Shown one piece after another: positions 25,570 through 33,976 of a stretch of 62,529 nt of DNA (positions are counted from its first letter, which is position 1; each line of letters starts with the position of its first letter). The translations under genes and the position numbers were made by a program. Origin of the DNA: Halieaceae bacterium UBA5085 (lineage in GTDB: Bacteria > Pseudomonadota > Gammaproteobacteria > Pseudomonadales > Halieaceae); NCBI GenBank assembly GCA_002414665.1, contig DIAF01000022.1, positions 1 to 62,529 on the forward strand, written 5' to 3'. Under the pieces are notes generated by a model, which worked only from the letters and a program-made list of their open reading frames with translations, was not told where the DNA came from and did no database searches.

Positions 25570-26748
25570 GTGAGCGACCTGGAAAAATTTCGTGCCGAAA
25601 CCCGCGCCTGGCTCGAGGAAAATTGCCCGTCGGCCATGCGTGAGCCGGTGCGCGGCTTCGAAGACCTTTACATGGGCGGGCGCAACCCGGAAGTTGACCA
25701 CCCGGACCAGCCGGTCTGGTGTCAGCGCATGGCGGAGCGCGGCTGGACGGTGCCGCACTGGCCGCGCGAATACGGCGGGGGCGGTTTGAACAAGGAAGAG
25801 GCGAAGGTTCTGCAGCAGGAGATGGCGCGGATCGGTGCGCGCCGCCCGCTGGAGAGTTTTGGCATTTCCATGCTTGGTCCGGCGTTACTCAAATTTGGCA
25901 CCGAGGCACAGAAACAGGAGCATTTGCCGCCCATCTGTCGCGGCGAGATTCGCTGGTGCCAGGGCTATTCGGAGCCGAACGCAGGGTCGGACCTGGCCAG
26001 CCTGCAAACCCGCGCTGAGGACCGTGGCGACCACTACCTCATCAATGGGCAGAAAGTGTGGACCTCATATGCCGACAAGGCGGACTGGATATTCTGCCTG
26101 GTGCGCACCGACAACAGCGGCAGCAAGCATGAGGGCATCAGTTTCGTCCTGTTCGACATGGCCAGCGAGGGCGTGACGACGCGCCCGATCAAGCTGATCA
26201 GCGGCTCCTCGCCCTTCTGCGAAACCTTTTTTGATAACGTGCGTGCCGAAAAGCGCAACCTGGTCGGTGAGGAAGGCAAGGGGTGGGCAATCGCCAAGTA
26301 CCTGCTGACGCATGAACGGGAAATGATTTCCGGCTTCGGTACGGCGCCGAGGACGTCGCTGGGTTCTGTGGCGGTCGATACTTTCGGAGCGGATGCCAGC
26401 GGGCGACTGCGCAATGGCATCCTGCGCCACACCATCGCCCAATATCAGCTGGATGCGCTGGCTTTTGGCGCCACCATGAGCCGCGTGGGGGACGAAGCCA
26501 AGGCAGGCCAGGGGTTGGGCGCCGCTTCATCCATCTTCAAGTACTACGGCACCGAGCTGAACAAGCGGCGCAATGAGCTCAACCTGGCCGTCGGTGGTGA
26601 ACCGGCGCTGGGCTGGGACGGCGATGTCTATGAGGGTGGAGCCACCAGCCGGGACTGGCTGCGCTCCAAGGGCAACTCCATTGAGGGCGGCACTTCCGAG
26701 GTGCAGCTGAACATCATTGCCAAGCGCGTACTGGGCTTGCCGGACTGA
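25570..26748 (+). CDS. Acyl-CoA dehydrogenase, likely catalytic subunit of a pair
   Basis: This is a 392-residue FAD-dependent acyl-CoA dehydrogenase. Visible landmarks are WPREYGGGG near the N terminus, GYSEPNAGSDLASLQ (FAD/substrate region), the KVWTSYA strand and the C-terminal SIEGGTSEVQLNI, where the glutamate is a candidate catalytic base. It forms the trans-2 double bond of an acyl-CoA in the cytosol. The start is GTG with GAAGAGG upstream. It lies 18 bases before a second acyl-CoA dehydrogenase gene. Adjacent pairs of this kind form alpha2beta2 heterotetramers in steroid-degrading bacteria, so a mixed enzyme is likely. Confidence 0.92.
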   Translation: MSDLEKFRAETRAWLEENCPSAMREPVRGFEDLYMGGRNPEVDHPDQPVWCQRMAERGWTVPHWPREYGGGGLNKEEAKVLQQEMARIGARRPLESFGISMLGPALLKFGTEAQKQEHLPPICRGEIRWCQGYSEPNAGSDLASLQTRAEDRGDHYLINGQKVWTSYADKADWIFCLVRTDNSGSKHEGISFVLFDMASEGVTTRPIKLISGSSPFCETFFDNVRAEKRNLVGEEGKGWAIAKYLLTHEREMISGFGTAPRTSLGSVAVDTFGADASGRLRNGILRHTIAQYQLDALAFGATMSRVGDEAKAGQGLGAASSIFKYYGTELNKRRNELNLAVGGEPALGWDGDVYEGGATSRDWLRSKGNSIEGGTSEVQLNIIAKRVLGLPD

Positions 26749-26766
26749 GCGGGAGAGGACACTGAC

Positions 26767-27906
26767 ATGGCACTGGTATTGACAGAAGAACAGCTGATGC
26801 TCAAGGAGTCGGCAGCAGGGCTGCTGGCGGAGAAAGCCGGCGTTGCGCAGCTGCGCGCACTGCGCGATGCGGATGACGCCCTGGGCTTTGCGCCCGACGT
26901 GTGGCGCGATATCGCGGGAATGGGTTGGCCCGGTATTGCCATTCCGGAAGCCTATGGTGGCCTGGGCTATGGCTATACCGGCCTTGGCCTGGTGCTGGAG
27001 CAGGCGGGCCGCCACTTGAGCCCGGTACCCCTGCAGTCAACCGTGCTGCTCGGCGCTACCCTGCTCAACGAGCTCGGCAGCGAGGCGCAGAAGCAGGCGC
27101 TGCTGGCACCACTCGCGGCGGGTGAGTTGCACGTTACCCTGGCGTTACAGGAGGGGCCGCTGCACGCGCCGGAGGACACGGCACTGAGGGCCGAAGCGGA
27201 GGGCGCAGGCTATCGCCTGCATGGCAGCAAGTGCCTGGTGCTCGACGCGCTGGCGGCGCAGCAGTTTGTGGTGATCGCGCGGACTTCCGGGTTGCCCGGT
27301 GACAGCGCCGGCCTGACGGCCTTCCTGGTACCGGCGGATGCTGCGGGCCTCACGGTCGAGCGGCGCAGCCTGGTGGACGCCCGCGGTGTAGGCGCGTTGC
27401 AGCTGGACGCGGTGCAGGTGCCTGCCGATGCCGTTCTGGGTGACGTGGATGCCGCCTGGGACGGGCTCAGCCGCAGCCTCGATATCGCCAATATTGGTCT
27501 CGCCGCAGAGTTGCTGGGTATCGCAACAGAGGCCTTCGAACGCACCGTGGGGTACCTCAAGGAGCGCAAGCAGTTTGGCAAGGTTATCGGGTCCTTTCAG
27601 GGCTTGCAGCACCGCGCGGCGGAGCTGTTTGCTGAGCTGGAGCTGTCTCGCTCCCTGGTGCTCAAGGCGTTGCAGGCGATTGATGCAGACGACCCCCAGT
27701 TGCCGGTGTTGGCCAGTGCGGCCAAGGCCAAGCTCTGTGAGGTGGCTCAGCGCGCAACCAACGAGGGTATCCAGATGCATGGCGGTATCGGCATGACGGA
27801 CGAGTACGACATCGGTTTTTTCATCAAGCGCGCGCGCGTGGTTCAGCATTGTTTCGGCGACTACAACTACCACCTCGACCGGTTCGCCAGGCTGAGCGGT
27901 TTCTAA
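26767..27906 (+). CDS. Acyl-CoA dehydrogenase, likely non-catalytic partner subunit
   Basis: This 379-residue protein has the acyl-CoA dehydrogenase fold: IPEAYGGLGYGYTG, then YLKERKQFGKVIGSFQ and MHGGIGMTDEYD. At the position where the family has its catalytic glutamate in a YEGT-type motif, it reads VQHCFGDYNYH, with no glutamate. Such subunits pair with a catalytic one in known heteromeric dehydrogenases, and the gene 18 bases upstream encodes a candidate. GGGAGAGGAC precedes the ATG. Expression with the upstream gene is very likely. Confidence 0.88.
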   Translation: MALVLTEEQLMLKESAAGLLAEKAGVAQLRALRDADDALGFAPDVWRDIAGMGWPGIAIPEAYGGLGYGYTGLGLVLEQAGRHLSPVPLQSTVLLGATLLNELGSEAQKQALLAPLAAGELHVTLALQEGPLHAPEDTALRAEAEGAGYRLHGSKCLVLDALAAQQFVVIARTSGLPGDSAGLTAFLVPADAAGLTVERRSLVDARGVGALQLDAVQVPADAVLGDVDAAWDGLSRSLDIANIGLAAELLGIATEAFERTVGYLKERKQFGKVIGSFQGLQHRAAELFAELELSRSLVLKALQAIDADDPQLPVLASAAKAKLCEVAQRATNEGIQMHGGIGMTDEYDIGFFIKRARVVQHCFGDYNYHLDRFARLSGF

Positions 27907-27923
27907 GGCGCATTACCGCCGAT

Positions 27924-29633
27924 ATGCAGACACCTGCCGATCAGTTCGCCGACAGAGTTGCCGCATTAACGGCACCCGGCCAGCCCTTTGCCCTGGAAAC
28001 GGTCACGGTGGGTGGTGTGGCGTATCGCTCCTACTGCGGCATGCCCCGCAACCTCGGGCAGTACTGCGCGTTGATGCGCCAGCACGGGGACCGGTGTTTC
28101 GCCGTGTACCGCGAACAGCGCTACACCTTTGAAGAGGCCTGGGCGCACAGTGCAGCGCTTGCCACGGCGCTGCAGCAGCGCTTCGGTGTGGCCCGCGGCG
28201 ACCGGGTTGCCATCATCAGTCGCAACAACCCGGAATGGATGATGGCGTTTATCGCGATCGTCTCGATCGGGGCGGTGGCGGTGCCGATGAACGCCTGGTG
28301 GACGAGCGAGGAGCTGGATTACGGTATCGAGGACAGTGGCTGTCGCGTGGTGATTGCCGACCCCGAGCGGGTCAGCCGTCTGGCGCCAATCGCAGCGCGC
28401 CACGCGCTGTCGATCATCGCGGTGGGCGATTGCAGCGGTATCCCCGTGGAGTCCGTTGCCTGTGAGAGTCTGCTGCAGTCGTTCCGGGGCGCGGACATGC
28501 CTGAGGTTGCGGTGGCCCCCGACGATGACGCAACCATCATGTATACCTCCGGTTCTACCGGGCATCCCAAGGGGGCCGTTTCCACGCACCGTGCAATTCT
28601 GGCGGCACTCTGGAGCTGGTTGCTGCAGGGTACAGTGAACAAGCAGCTGGCGGGTGCGGCACCCAGGCCGCCTTATCCGCCCGCAGGCCTGCTGACCATT
28701 CCGCTGTTTCACTGCACTGCCAGCCACTCGGCTTTTTTGCTGTCGCTGTTGGTGGGTCGCAAACTGGTAATCATGCACAAGTGGGATGCACAGGAAGCCC
28801 TGCGGTTGATCGAGGCGGAGCGGATTACCTGGTTCAACGGTGTGCCCACCATGTCGGCGGAACTGCAGGCGGCCGCCGCCGAGAGTGCTTATGATCTGTC
28901 CTCGCTGGCAGAAATCTTCTCTGGTGGCGCGGCCCGGCCCCCCGATCAGGTGGGAAAAATTGCCGGAGCCTTTCCGGGGTCGTCACCGGGCATTGGTTAC
29001 GGGCTCACCGAAACCAACGCTCTCGGCGCCGTAAATGCCGGTGCCGCTTACGTTGCGCGGCCTTCCAGTACGGGGCGCGCGGTGCCCGCAGTCACCGAAT
29101 TCAAGGTGATCGACAGCGCAGGTCACACCTTGCCCGCTGGCGCGCGTGGCGAGCTGTGCATCAAGTCCACGGCGAATGTGCGAGGCTACTGGAATAAACC
29201 GGAAGCCACCCGCGAGGCCTTCGTCGACGGCTGGTTCCACACCGGTGATGTGGCCTGGTTGGACGACGAGGGCTTTCTCTATATCGTCGATCGCATCAAG
29301 GACATCATTATTCGCGGCGGAGAGAATATCAGCTGCATCGAGGTGGAGGCGGCGATACATCGCCACCCCGCCGTGCGCGAGGCCGCTGTGTTCGGCCTGC
29401 CCGACGCACGCCTCGGTGAGAGTGTGGGGGCCGTTGTCACGGTGCGAGAGGGGACGGCACTGGAGGCGGAGCAGCTGCAGGGCTTCCTGCGCGAACACCT
29501 TGCGGCCTTCAAGGTGCCGCAGCGAATCTGGCTGCAGGAGCAGCCCCTGCCGCGCATCGCCTCGGGCAAGATTTTCAAGCGTCAGCTGAAGGCCCAGTAC
29601 AGCGCCGGGTTGACGCAGGCGGCCAAACACTAG
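27924..29633 (+). CDS. AMP-forming acyl-CoA synthetase/ligase
   Basis: This is a 569-residue adenylate-forming enzyme. It shows the phosphate-binding TSGSTGHPKGAV, the GYGLTETNALGA motif, GWFHTGDVAWLDDEG, DRIKDIIIRGGENI and the C-terminal catalytic lysine in IASGKIFKRQL. It activates a carboxylic acid with ATP and CoA, feeding the dehydrogenases encoded upstream and downstream. The ATG at 27924 is 17 bases after the previous stop; a longer frame from 27849 would overlap it. The acid is unknown; the length and motifs fit medium or long-chain and branched acids alike. Confidence 0.92.
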   Translation: MQTPADQFADRVAALTAPGQPFALETVTVGGVAYRSYCGMPRNLGQYCALMRQHGDRCFAVYREQRYTFEEAWAHSAALATALQQRFGVARGDRVAIISRNNPEWMMAFIAIVSIGAVAVPMNAWWTSEELDYGIEDSGCRVVIADPERVSRLAPIAARHALSIIAVGDCSGIPVESVACESLLQSFRGADMPEVAVAPDDDATIMYTSGSTGHPKGAVSTHRAILAALWSWLLQGTVNKQLAGAAPRPPYPPAGLLTIPLFHCTASHSAFLLSLLVGRKLVIMHKWDAQEALRLIEAERITWFNGVPTMSAELQAAAAESAYDLSSLAEIFSGGAARPPDQVGKIAGAFPGSSPGIGYGLTETNALGAVNAGAAYVARPSSTGRAVPAVTEFKVIDSAGHTLPAGARGELCIKSTANVRGYWNKPEATREAFVDGWFHTGDVAWLDDEGFLYIVDRIKDIIIRGGENISCIEVEAAIHRHPAVREAAVFGLPDARLGESVGAVVTVREGTALEAEQLQGFLREHLAAFKVPQRIWLQEQPLPRIASGKIFKRQLKAQYSAGLTQAAKH

Positions 29634-29684
29634 TTCTTGGCTAATCTTCAGGAGTGTTCGTTCAGACCAAATCTGACACCGCTC

Positions 29685-29945
29685 GAAAAAATGAACGCAT
29701 CTTCCCTGCAGGCGTTCTACCAGGTCACTTGCCGTAAAAAACTGTGGATCGATTGAAGATCTGCAAGCAGATCTGGACAGCTGGCTGGATTATTACAACA
29801 ATGAACGACCCCATCAGGGCAAGATGTGCTGCGACAGGACGCCAATGGACTCGTTGCTCGATGGCAAAACATCTGGAAGGAAAAGTTCATAGCTTGAACT
29901 CGACCTGACAGTAATCGCCGATATCTAACCGGTAACTGTCAGGTC
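29685..29945 (+). mobile_element. IS481-type transposase remnant with terminal inverted repeat
   Basis: Frame-hopping translation gives the C-terminal end of an IS481/rve-type transposase: EKMNASSLQAFYQVTCRKKL (29685-29744), then SIEDLQADLDSWLDYYNNER and PHQGKMCCDRTPMDSLLDGK, then WKEKFIA with a stop at 29895-29897. Two frameshifts are needed and the catalytic core is missing, so it is dead. An 11-bp perfect inverted repeat, GACCTGACAGT/ACTGTCAGGTC (29902-29912 and 29935-29945), follows and may be the element's end. It sits inside the catabolic cluster, in a 360-base gap between the ligase and the third acyl-CoA dehydrogenase. Confidence 0.8.
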
Positions 29946-29993
29946 AAGCCCGGACTAAATCACTTAATGACACACAGCAAGAGCGAGCATGCC

Positions 29994-31244
29994 ATGGATC
30001 TCGGAGTCAGTGACAAACTACAACCCCTGCTGGCGCAGGTAAGTGCTTTCGTAGCGGAGGAAATCGAGCCACTGGAAGCGGAGTACATTCACGAGATCGG
30101 TGTGGGAGACCGCTGGCAGTTCACCCCCCGCCAGACCGAGATCATGGAAACCCTGAAGGGCAAGGCAAAAGCGGCCGGCCTGTGGAACTTCTTCCTGACC
30201 GACGGCGAGCATGGCTCCGGCCTGACCACCGTGGAATATGCCTATCTTGCCGAGGAAATGGGCAAGTCGCATATCGCCGCCGAGGTGTTCAACTGTGCCG
30301 CCCCGGATACCGGCAATATGGAGGTACTGCACAAGTACGGCAGCGAGGCACAGAAACGCCAGTGGCTGGAGCCCCTGCTGAATGGCGAGATTCGCTCAGC
30401 CTACGCCATGACCGAGCCCGGCGTGGCCTCCTCGGATGCCACCAACATCAGCACATCCGCGGTGCTCGACGGGGACGAGTGGGTCATCAACGGCGAGAAG
30501 CATTACATCTCCGGCGCCGGAGACCCGCGCTGCAAGATCATGATCGTGATGGTCAAGACGGATCCCGATGCGCCCAAGCACCTGCAGCAGTCGCAGATAC
30601 TGGTCCCCATGGATACACCCGGCGTAGAGAACCTGCGCGCGATGAACGTGTTTTCCATGGATGACGCGCCCCACGGCCACATGCACCAGCGCTATACCAA
30701 CGTGCGTGTGCCAAAGGAAAACATGATCCTGGGGCCGGGCCGCGGTTTCGAGATATCCCAGGGGCGGCTTGGCCCCGGCCGCATTCACCACTGCATGCGT
30801 GCCATCGGGGCGGCGGAGAAGGCGCTCAAGCTGCTGTGTGAGCGTGCGGTTTCCCGCACGGCGTTTGGCAAGCCTCTGGCGCGTCTCGGCGGTAACGTCG
30901 ATATCATCGCCAACGCGCGCATGGATATCGAAATGGCCCGCCTGCTAACGCTGAAAACGGCGTGGATGATGGATAACGTGGACCCGAAGGAAGCCCGGGT
31001 CTGGATTTCCATGATCAAGACCGCAGTGCCCAATATCTCCATCCGCATTGTCGACCAGGCCATCCAGATGTACGGTGCACTCGGCGTCTCCCAGGATACA
31101 CCACTGGCCACGATGTACATGGGGCAGCGCACCCTGCGCCTGGCGGACGGTCCGGACGAGGTGCATCGCATGGTGGTGGGCCGTAACGAGCTCAGGCGCT
31201 ACATGGAGCAACAGGAGGTCAACGCGACTTTCCGCGACGGCTGA
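29994..31244 (+). CDS. Acyl-CoA dehydrogenase, ACAD10/11-like
   Basis: This 416-residue protein has AYAMTEPGVASSDATNI, GEKHYISGAGD, FGKPLARLGGN and YGALGVSQDTPLA, and ends with LRLADGPDEVHR. The last motif is that of the ACAD10/11-like branch, where aspartate replaces the usual glutamate region. It would oxidise a CoA thioester, perhaps a hydroxy- or branched acid. The ATG at 29994 is preferred; one at 29967 would add nine residues but lacks a ribosome-binding site. It may have its own promoter because the IS remnant separates it from the ligase gene. Confidence 0.9.
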   Translation: MDLGVSDKLQPLLAQVSAFVAEEIEPLEAEYIHEIGVGDRWQFTPRQTEIMETLKGKAKAAGLWNFFLTDGEHGSGLTTVEYAYLAEEMGKSHIAAEVFNCAAPDTGNMEVLHKYGSEAQKRQWLEPLLNGEIRSAYAMTEPGVASSDATNISTSAVLDGDEWVINGEKHYISGAGDPRCKIMIVMVKTDPDAPKHLQQSQILVPMDTPGVENLRAMNVFSMDDAPHGHMHQRYTNVRVPKENMILGPGRGFEISQGRLGPGRIHHCMRAIGAAEKALKLLCERAVSRTAFGKPLARLGGNVDIIANARMDIEMARLLTLKTAWMMDNVDPKEARVWISMIKTAVPNISIRIVDQAIQMYGALGVSQDTPLATMYMGQRTLRLADGPDEVHRMVVGRNELRRYMEQQEVNATFRDG

Positions 31245-31302
31245 GGGTCAAGCCCCGACTGATTTTACAACCACGGATACACGTAACCGCAAGGACACAC
31301 AC

Positions 31303-31767
31303 ATGACTATGAAAGTCGTTCCCAACAGTGAAATGGTGAACCAGAAGGGCCTGAAGCTGGAGCCTGGCCCCTGGGTGACATTGGGCCAGGACCGCATCAA
31401 CGCGTTTGCCGATGTTACCGAGGACCACCAGTTCATCCACATCGATGAAGAAAAAGCCGCGCAAACGCCTTTTGGTGGCACGATTGCACACGGGTTTCTC
31501 ACGCTCTCCATGCTGGTGAAGATGTGCGAGGGTGTCGGGGTCATGCCCGAGAAAGTGCTGATGGGCATCAACTACGGCTTCGACAAGGTGCGTTTCCTGA
31601 CGCCGGTGCGCGCCGGAAAGCGTGTACGCGCGCACGTCGAGATCGTGGATGTGCAGCCCAAGGACGGCAACCGGTTCCTGATCAAGCAGGCCATCTCGGT
31701 CGAGATCGAGGGCGAAGACAACCCCGCTCTGGTTGCTGAATGGCTGTCCATGGTGGTTGCGAGCTGA
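31303..31767 (+). CDS. MaoC-type (R)-specific enoyl-CoA hydratase
   Basis: This is a 154-residue single hot-dog domain. The hydratase motif is FADVTEDHQFIHID with candidate catalytic D41 and H46, followed by TPFGGTIAHGFLTLSML. It resembles NodN/MaoC-like hydratases that add water to trans-2-enoyl-CoA to give the (R)-3-hydroxy product. AAGGA lies eight bases before the ATG. It follows the third acyl-CoA dehydrogenase and precedes an SDR of the hydroxyacyl-CoA dehydrogenase type, so three successive beta-oxidation steps are encoded in order. Confidence 0.9.
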   Translation: MTMKVVPNSEMVNQKGLKLEPGPWVTLGQDRINAFADVTEDHQFIHIDEEKAAQTPFGGTIAHGFLTLSMLVKMCEGVGVMPEKVLMGINYGFDKVRFLTPVRAGKRVRAHVEIVDVQPKDGNRFLIKQAISVEIEGEDNPALVAEWLSMVVAS

Positions 31768-31821
31768 ATAGATCTGCCCGCCAGGCGGGCGTACAACATC
31801 GAATGAACTGAGGGGAGAGTT

Positions 31822-32742
31822 ATGAGTATTCGCTATGACGGTAAGGTCGCCATTGTCACTGGAGCGGGCCAGGGGCTGGGCCGCTGCCACGCCATCGCAC
31901 TGGCCGCCCGCGGCGCCAAAGTGGTGGTGAACGATCTGGGTGGCGCAAAGGATGGCACGGGTGCTTCCAGCGACGCGGCGCGCGCGGTAGTCGCCGAGAT
32001 TGAAGCGGCCGGTGGCGAAGCGATTGCCAATGGCGCCAACGTGGCGCACTACGCCGAAGTGGAAGGCATGGTTCAGCAGGCCATGGAGAAGTGGGGCCGC
32101 GTGGACATTCTGGTCAACAACGCCGGCATTCTGCGCGACAAAAGTTTTACCAAGGGTGGGTTGGATGATTTCCAGCTGGTGCTCGACGTGCACCTCATGG
32201 GCACCGTCAACTGCACCAAGGCGGTGTGGGATATCATGCGCGATCAGTCCTACGGGCGCATTGTGGTCACCACGTCCTCCAGCGGACTCTACGGCAACTT
32301 TGGCCAGAGCAACTACGGCGCCGCGAAAATGGGCGTGATCGGGCTGATGAACACGCTGGTCCAGGAAGGCGCCAAGTACAACATACGGGTCAACGCACTG
32401 GCGCCCACCGCGGGAACGCGCATGACAGAGGGTCTGCTGCCGGAGAAAGCCTTCGAGTTGCTGACGCCGGAAACCGTCACCCCGGCGGTGCTCTACCTGG
32501 TCAGCGAAGACTCACCCAACCGGACCATCCTCGCTGCGGGCGCCGGCGCCTTTGCCGTGTCGCGCATCGTGGAAACCGAAGGTGCCTGGCTGCCGGTTGA
32601 GGAGCAGACGCCGGAAGGCATTGCCGCACACTGGGACGAAATCAGCAGCCGGGAGGGCGAGCGTGAGCTTACCGCGGGCTTTGAGCAAAGCATAAAGATG
32701 GTGGGCAAGGCTGCGGAAAACCTTGGTATCAAACTCGATTGA
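31822..32742 (+). CDS. SDR resembling (3R)-hydroxyacyl-CoA dehydrogenase of MFE-2
   Basis: This 306-residue SDR has TGAGQGLGRCHAIALAARGA, VVVNDLGG, VNNAGILRDKSF, TSSSGLYGNFG and YGAAKMGVIGL. The NDLGG and ILRDKSF stretches are characteristic of the dehydrogenase part of multifunctional enzyme type 2. It probably oxidises the (R)-3-hydroxyacyl-CoA made by the MaoC hydratase encoded 54 bases upstream. GGGGAGAG precedes the ATG. A short GC inverted repeat (31776-31790) lies in the gap. Confidence 0.92.
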   Translation: MSIRYDGKVAIVTGAGQGLGRCHAIALAARGAKVVVNDLGGAKDGTGASSDAARAVVAEIEAAGGEAIANGANVAHYAEVEGMVQQAMEKWGRVDILVNNAGILRDKSFTKGGLDDFQLVLDVHLMGTVNCTKAVWDIMRDQSYGRIVVTTSSSGLYGNFGQSNYGAAKMGVIGLMNTLVQEGAKYNIRVNALAPTAGTRMTEGLLPEKAFELLTPETVTPAVLYLVSEDSPNRTILAAGAGAFAVSRIVETEGAWLPVEEQTPEGIAAHWDEISSREGERELTAGFEQSIKMVGKAAENLGIKLD

Positions 32743-32796
32743 TACGCGCCATCCACACAACAGGGGCGCGAGTCTGTTGCGCTCCGGGAGAACATT

Positions 32797-33975
32797 ATGA
32801 AAGAAGCCGTAATTGTCGCCACTGCCCGCACGCCGATCGCCAAGGCGTTTCGCGGCGGGTTTAACAACCTTGGCGGCGCCAGCCTGGGCGCGGCCTCGGT
32901 GGCCGAGGCCGTGCGTCGCGCCGGCATTGATCCCGCCCGGGTGGATGACGTGATCATGGGCAGCGCCCTGCAGCAGGGCGCCACTGGCTCCAATGTGGCA
33001 CGGCAGATTGCCCTGCGAGCCGGTCTGCCGGTCACCGTGTCCGGCATGACCATTGACCGGCAGTGCTCCTCCGGCCTGATGGCCGTGGCGACGGCGGCCA
33101 AGCAGATCATGTACGACGGTATGAGCTGTGTCGTGGGCGGCGGGCTGGAATCCATCTCGCTGGTGCAGAACGAGCACATGAACCTGCACCGGATGGTCGA
33201 CGAAGAGTTGATGGCCATGCATCCCAATATCCACATGCCCATGCTGCAAACCGCGGAAGTGGTGGCCAAGCGCTACGGTATTTCCCGTGAAGCCATGGAT
33301 GAGTATGGCCTGCAGTCACAGCAGCGCACCGCCGACGCCTATGCCAATGGTCGCTACGATGCGGAACTGGTGCCAGTGACCTGCAAGCGCATCGTGTGGA
33401 ACAAGGAAACCGGCGAGCAGTCCGAGGCGGAGGCCACGGTCAGTGCGGACGAGGGGGTGCGCGCGACAACCGCGGAAGGGCTCGCGGGCCTGAAAACGGT
33501 GATTGAAGGCGGCACCATCACCGCGGGTAATGCCTCGCAGCTCTCCGACGGTTCATCTGCGCAGGTGCTGATGGACGCCAAACTGGCAGAGCAGGAGGGC
33601 CTGCAGCCACTGGGCCTGTACCGTGGTATCGCGGTGGCCGGCTGCGAACCGGACGAAATGGGCATCGGCCCCGTCTTCGCCGTGCCCAAGCTGCTCAAGC
33701 AGCACGGCCTGTCGGTGGATGACATCGGTCTTTGGGAGCTCAACGAAGCCTTTGCCGTGCAGGTACTGTACTGCCGCGACCGGCTGGGGATCGACAATGA
33801 GAAGCTCAACGTCAGCGGTGGCGCGATTTCCATCGGTCACCCCTACGGCATGAGCGGTTCGCGCATGATTGGCCACGCCCTGCTGGAAGGCAAACGGCGC
33901 GGGGTGAAATACGTGGTGATCACCATGTGCGTCGGCGGCGGCATGGGTGCTGCCGGCCTGTTCGAGGTGCTGTGA
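32797..33975 (+). CDS. Thiolase (acetyl-CoA acyltransferase)
   Basis: This is a 392-residue thiolase with the full catalytic set: nucleophile C90 in DRQCSSGLMAV, H348 in SIGHPYGMSG, C378 in MCVGGGMGAA, and NEAFAVQ. It cleaves 3-ketoacyl-CoA to acetyl-CoA (or propionyl-CoA) and a shortened acyl-CoA. It completes the round formed by the dehydrogenases, MaoC and SDR upstream. CGGGAG precedes the ATG. The next gene starts one base after its stop codon. Confidence 0.95.
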   Translation: MKEAVIVATARTPIAKAFRGGFNNLGGASLGAASVAEAVRRAGIDPARVDDVIMGSALQQGATGSNVARQIALRAGLPVTVSGMTIDRQCSSGLMAVATAAKQIMYDGMSCVVGGGLESISLVQNEHMNLHRMVDEELMAMHPNIHMPMLQTAEVVAKRYGISREAMDEYGLQSQQRTADAYANGRYDAELVPVTCKRIVWNKETGEQSEAEATVSADEGVRATTAEGLAGLKTVIEGGTITAGNASQLSDGSSAQVLMDAKLAEQEGLQPLGLYRGIAVAGCEPDEMGIGPVFAVPKLLKQHGLSVDDIGLWELNEAFAVQVLYCRDRLGIDNEKLNVSGGAISIGHPYGMSGSRMIGHALLEGKRRGVKYVVITMCVGGGMGAAGLFEVL

Positions 33976-33976
33976 T

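Noticed and set aside
31776..31790. GCCCGC/GCGGGC hairpin between the MaoC and SDR genes
   Set aside because: No T-run and the genes appear co-transcribed; could be an RNA stability element but nothing supports it.
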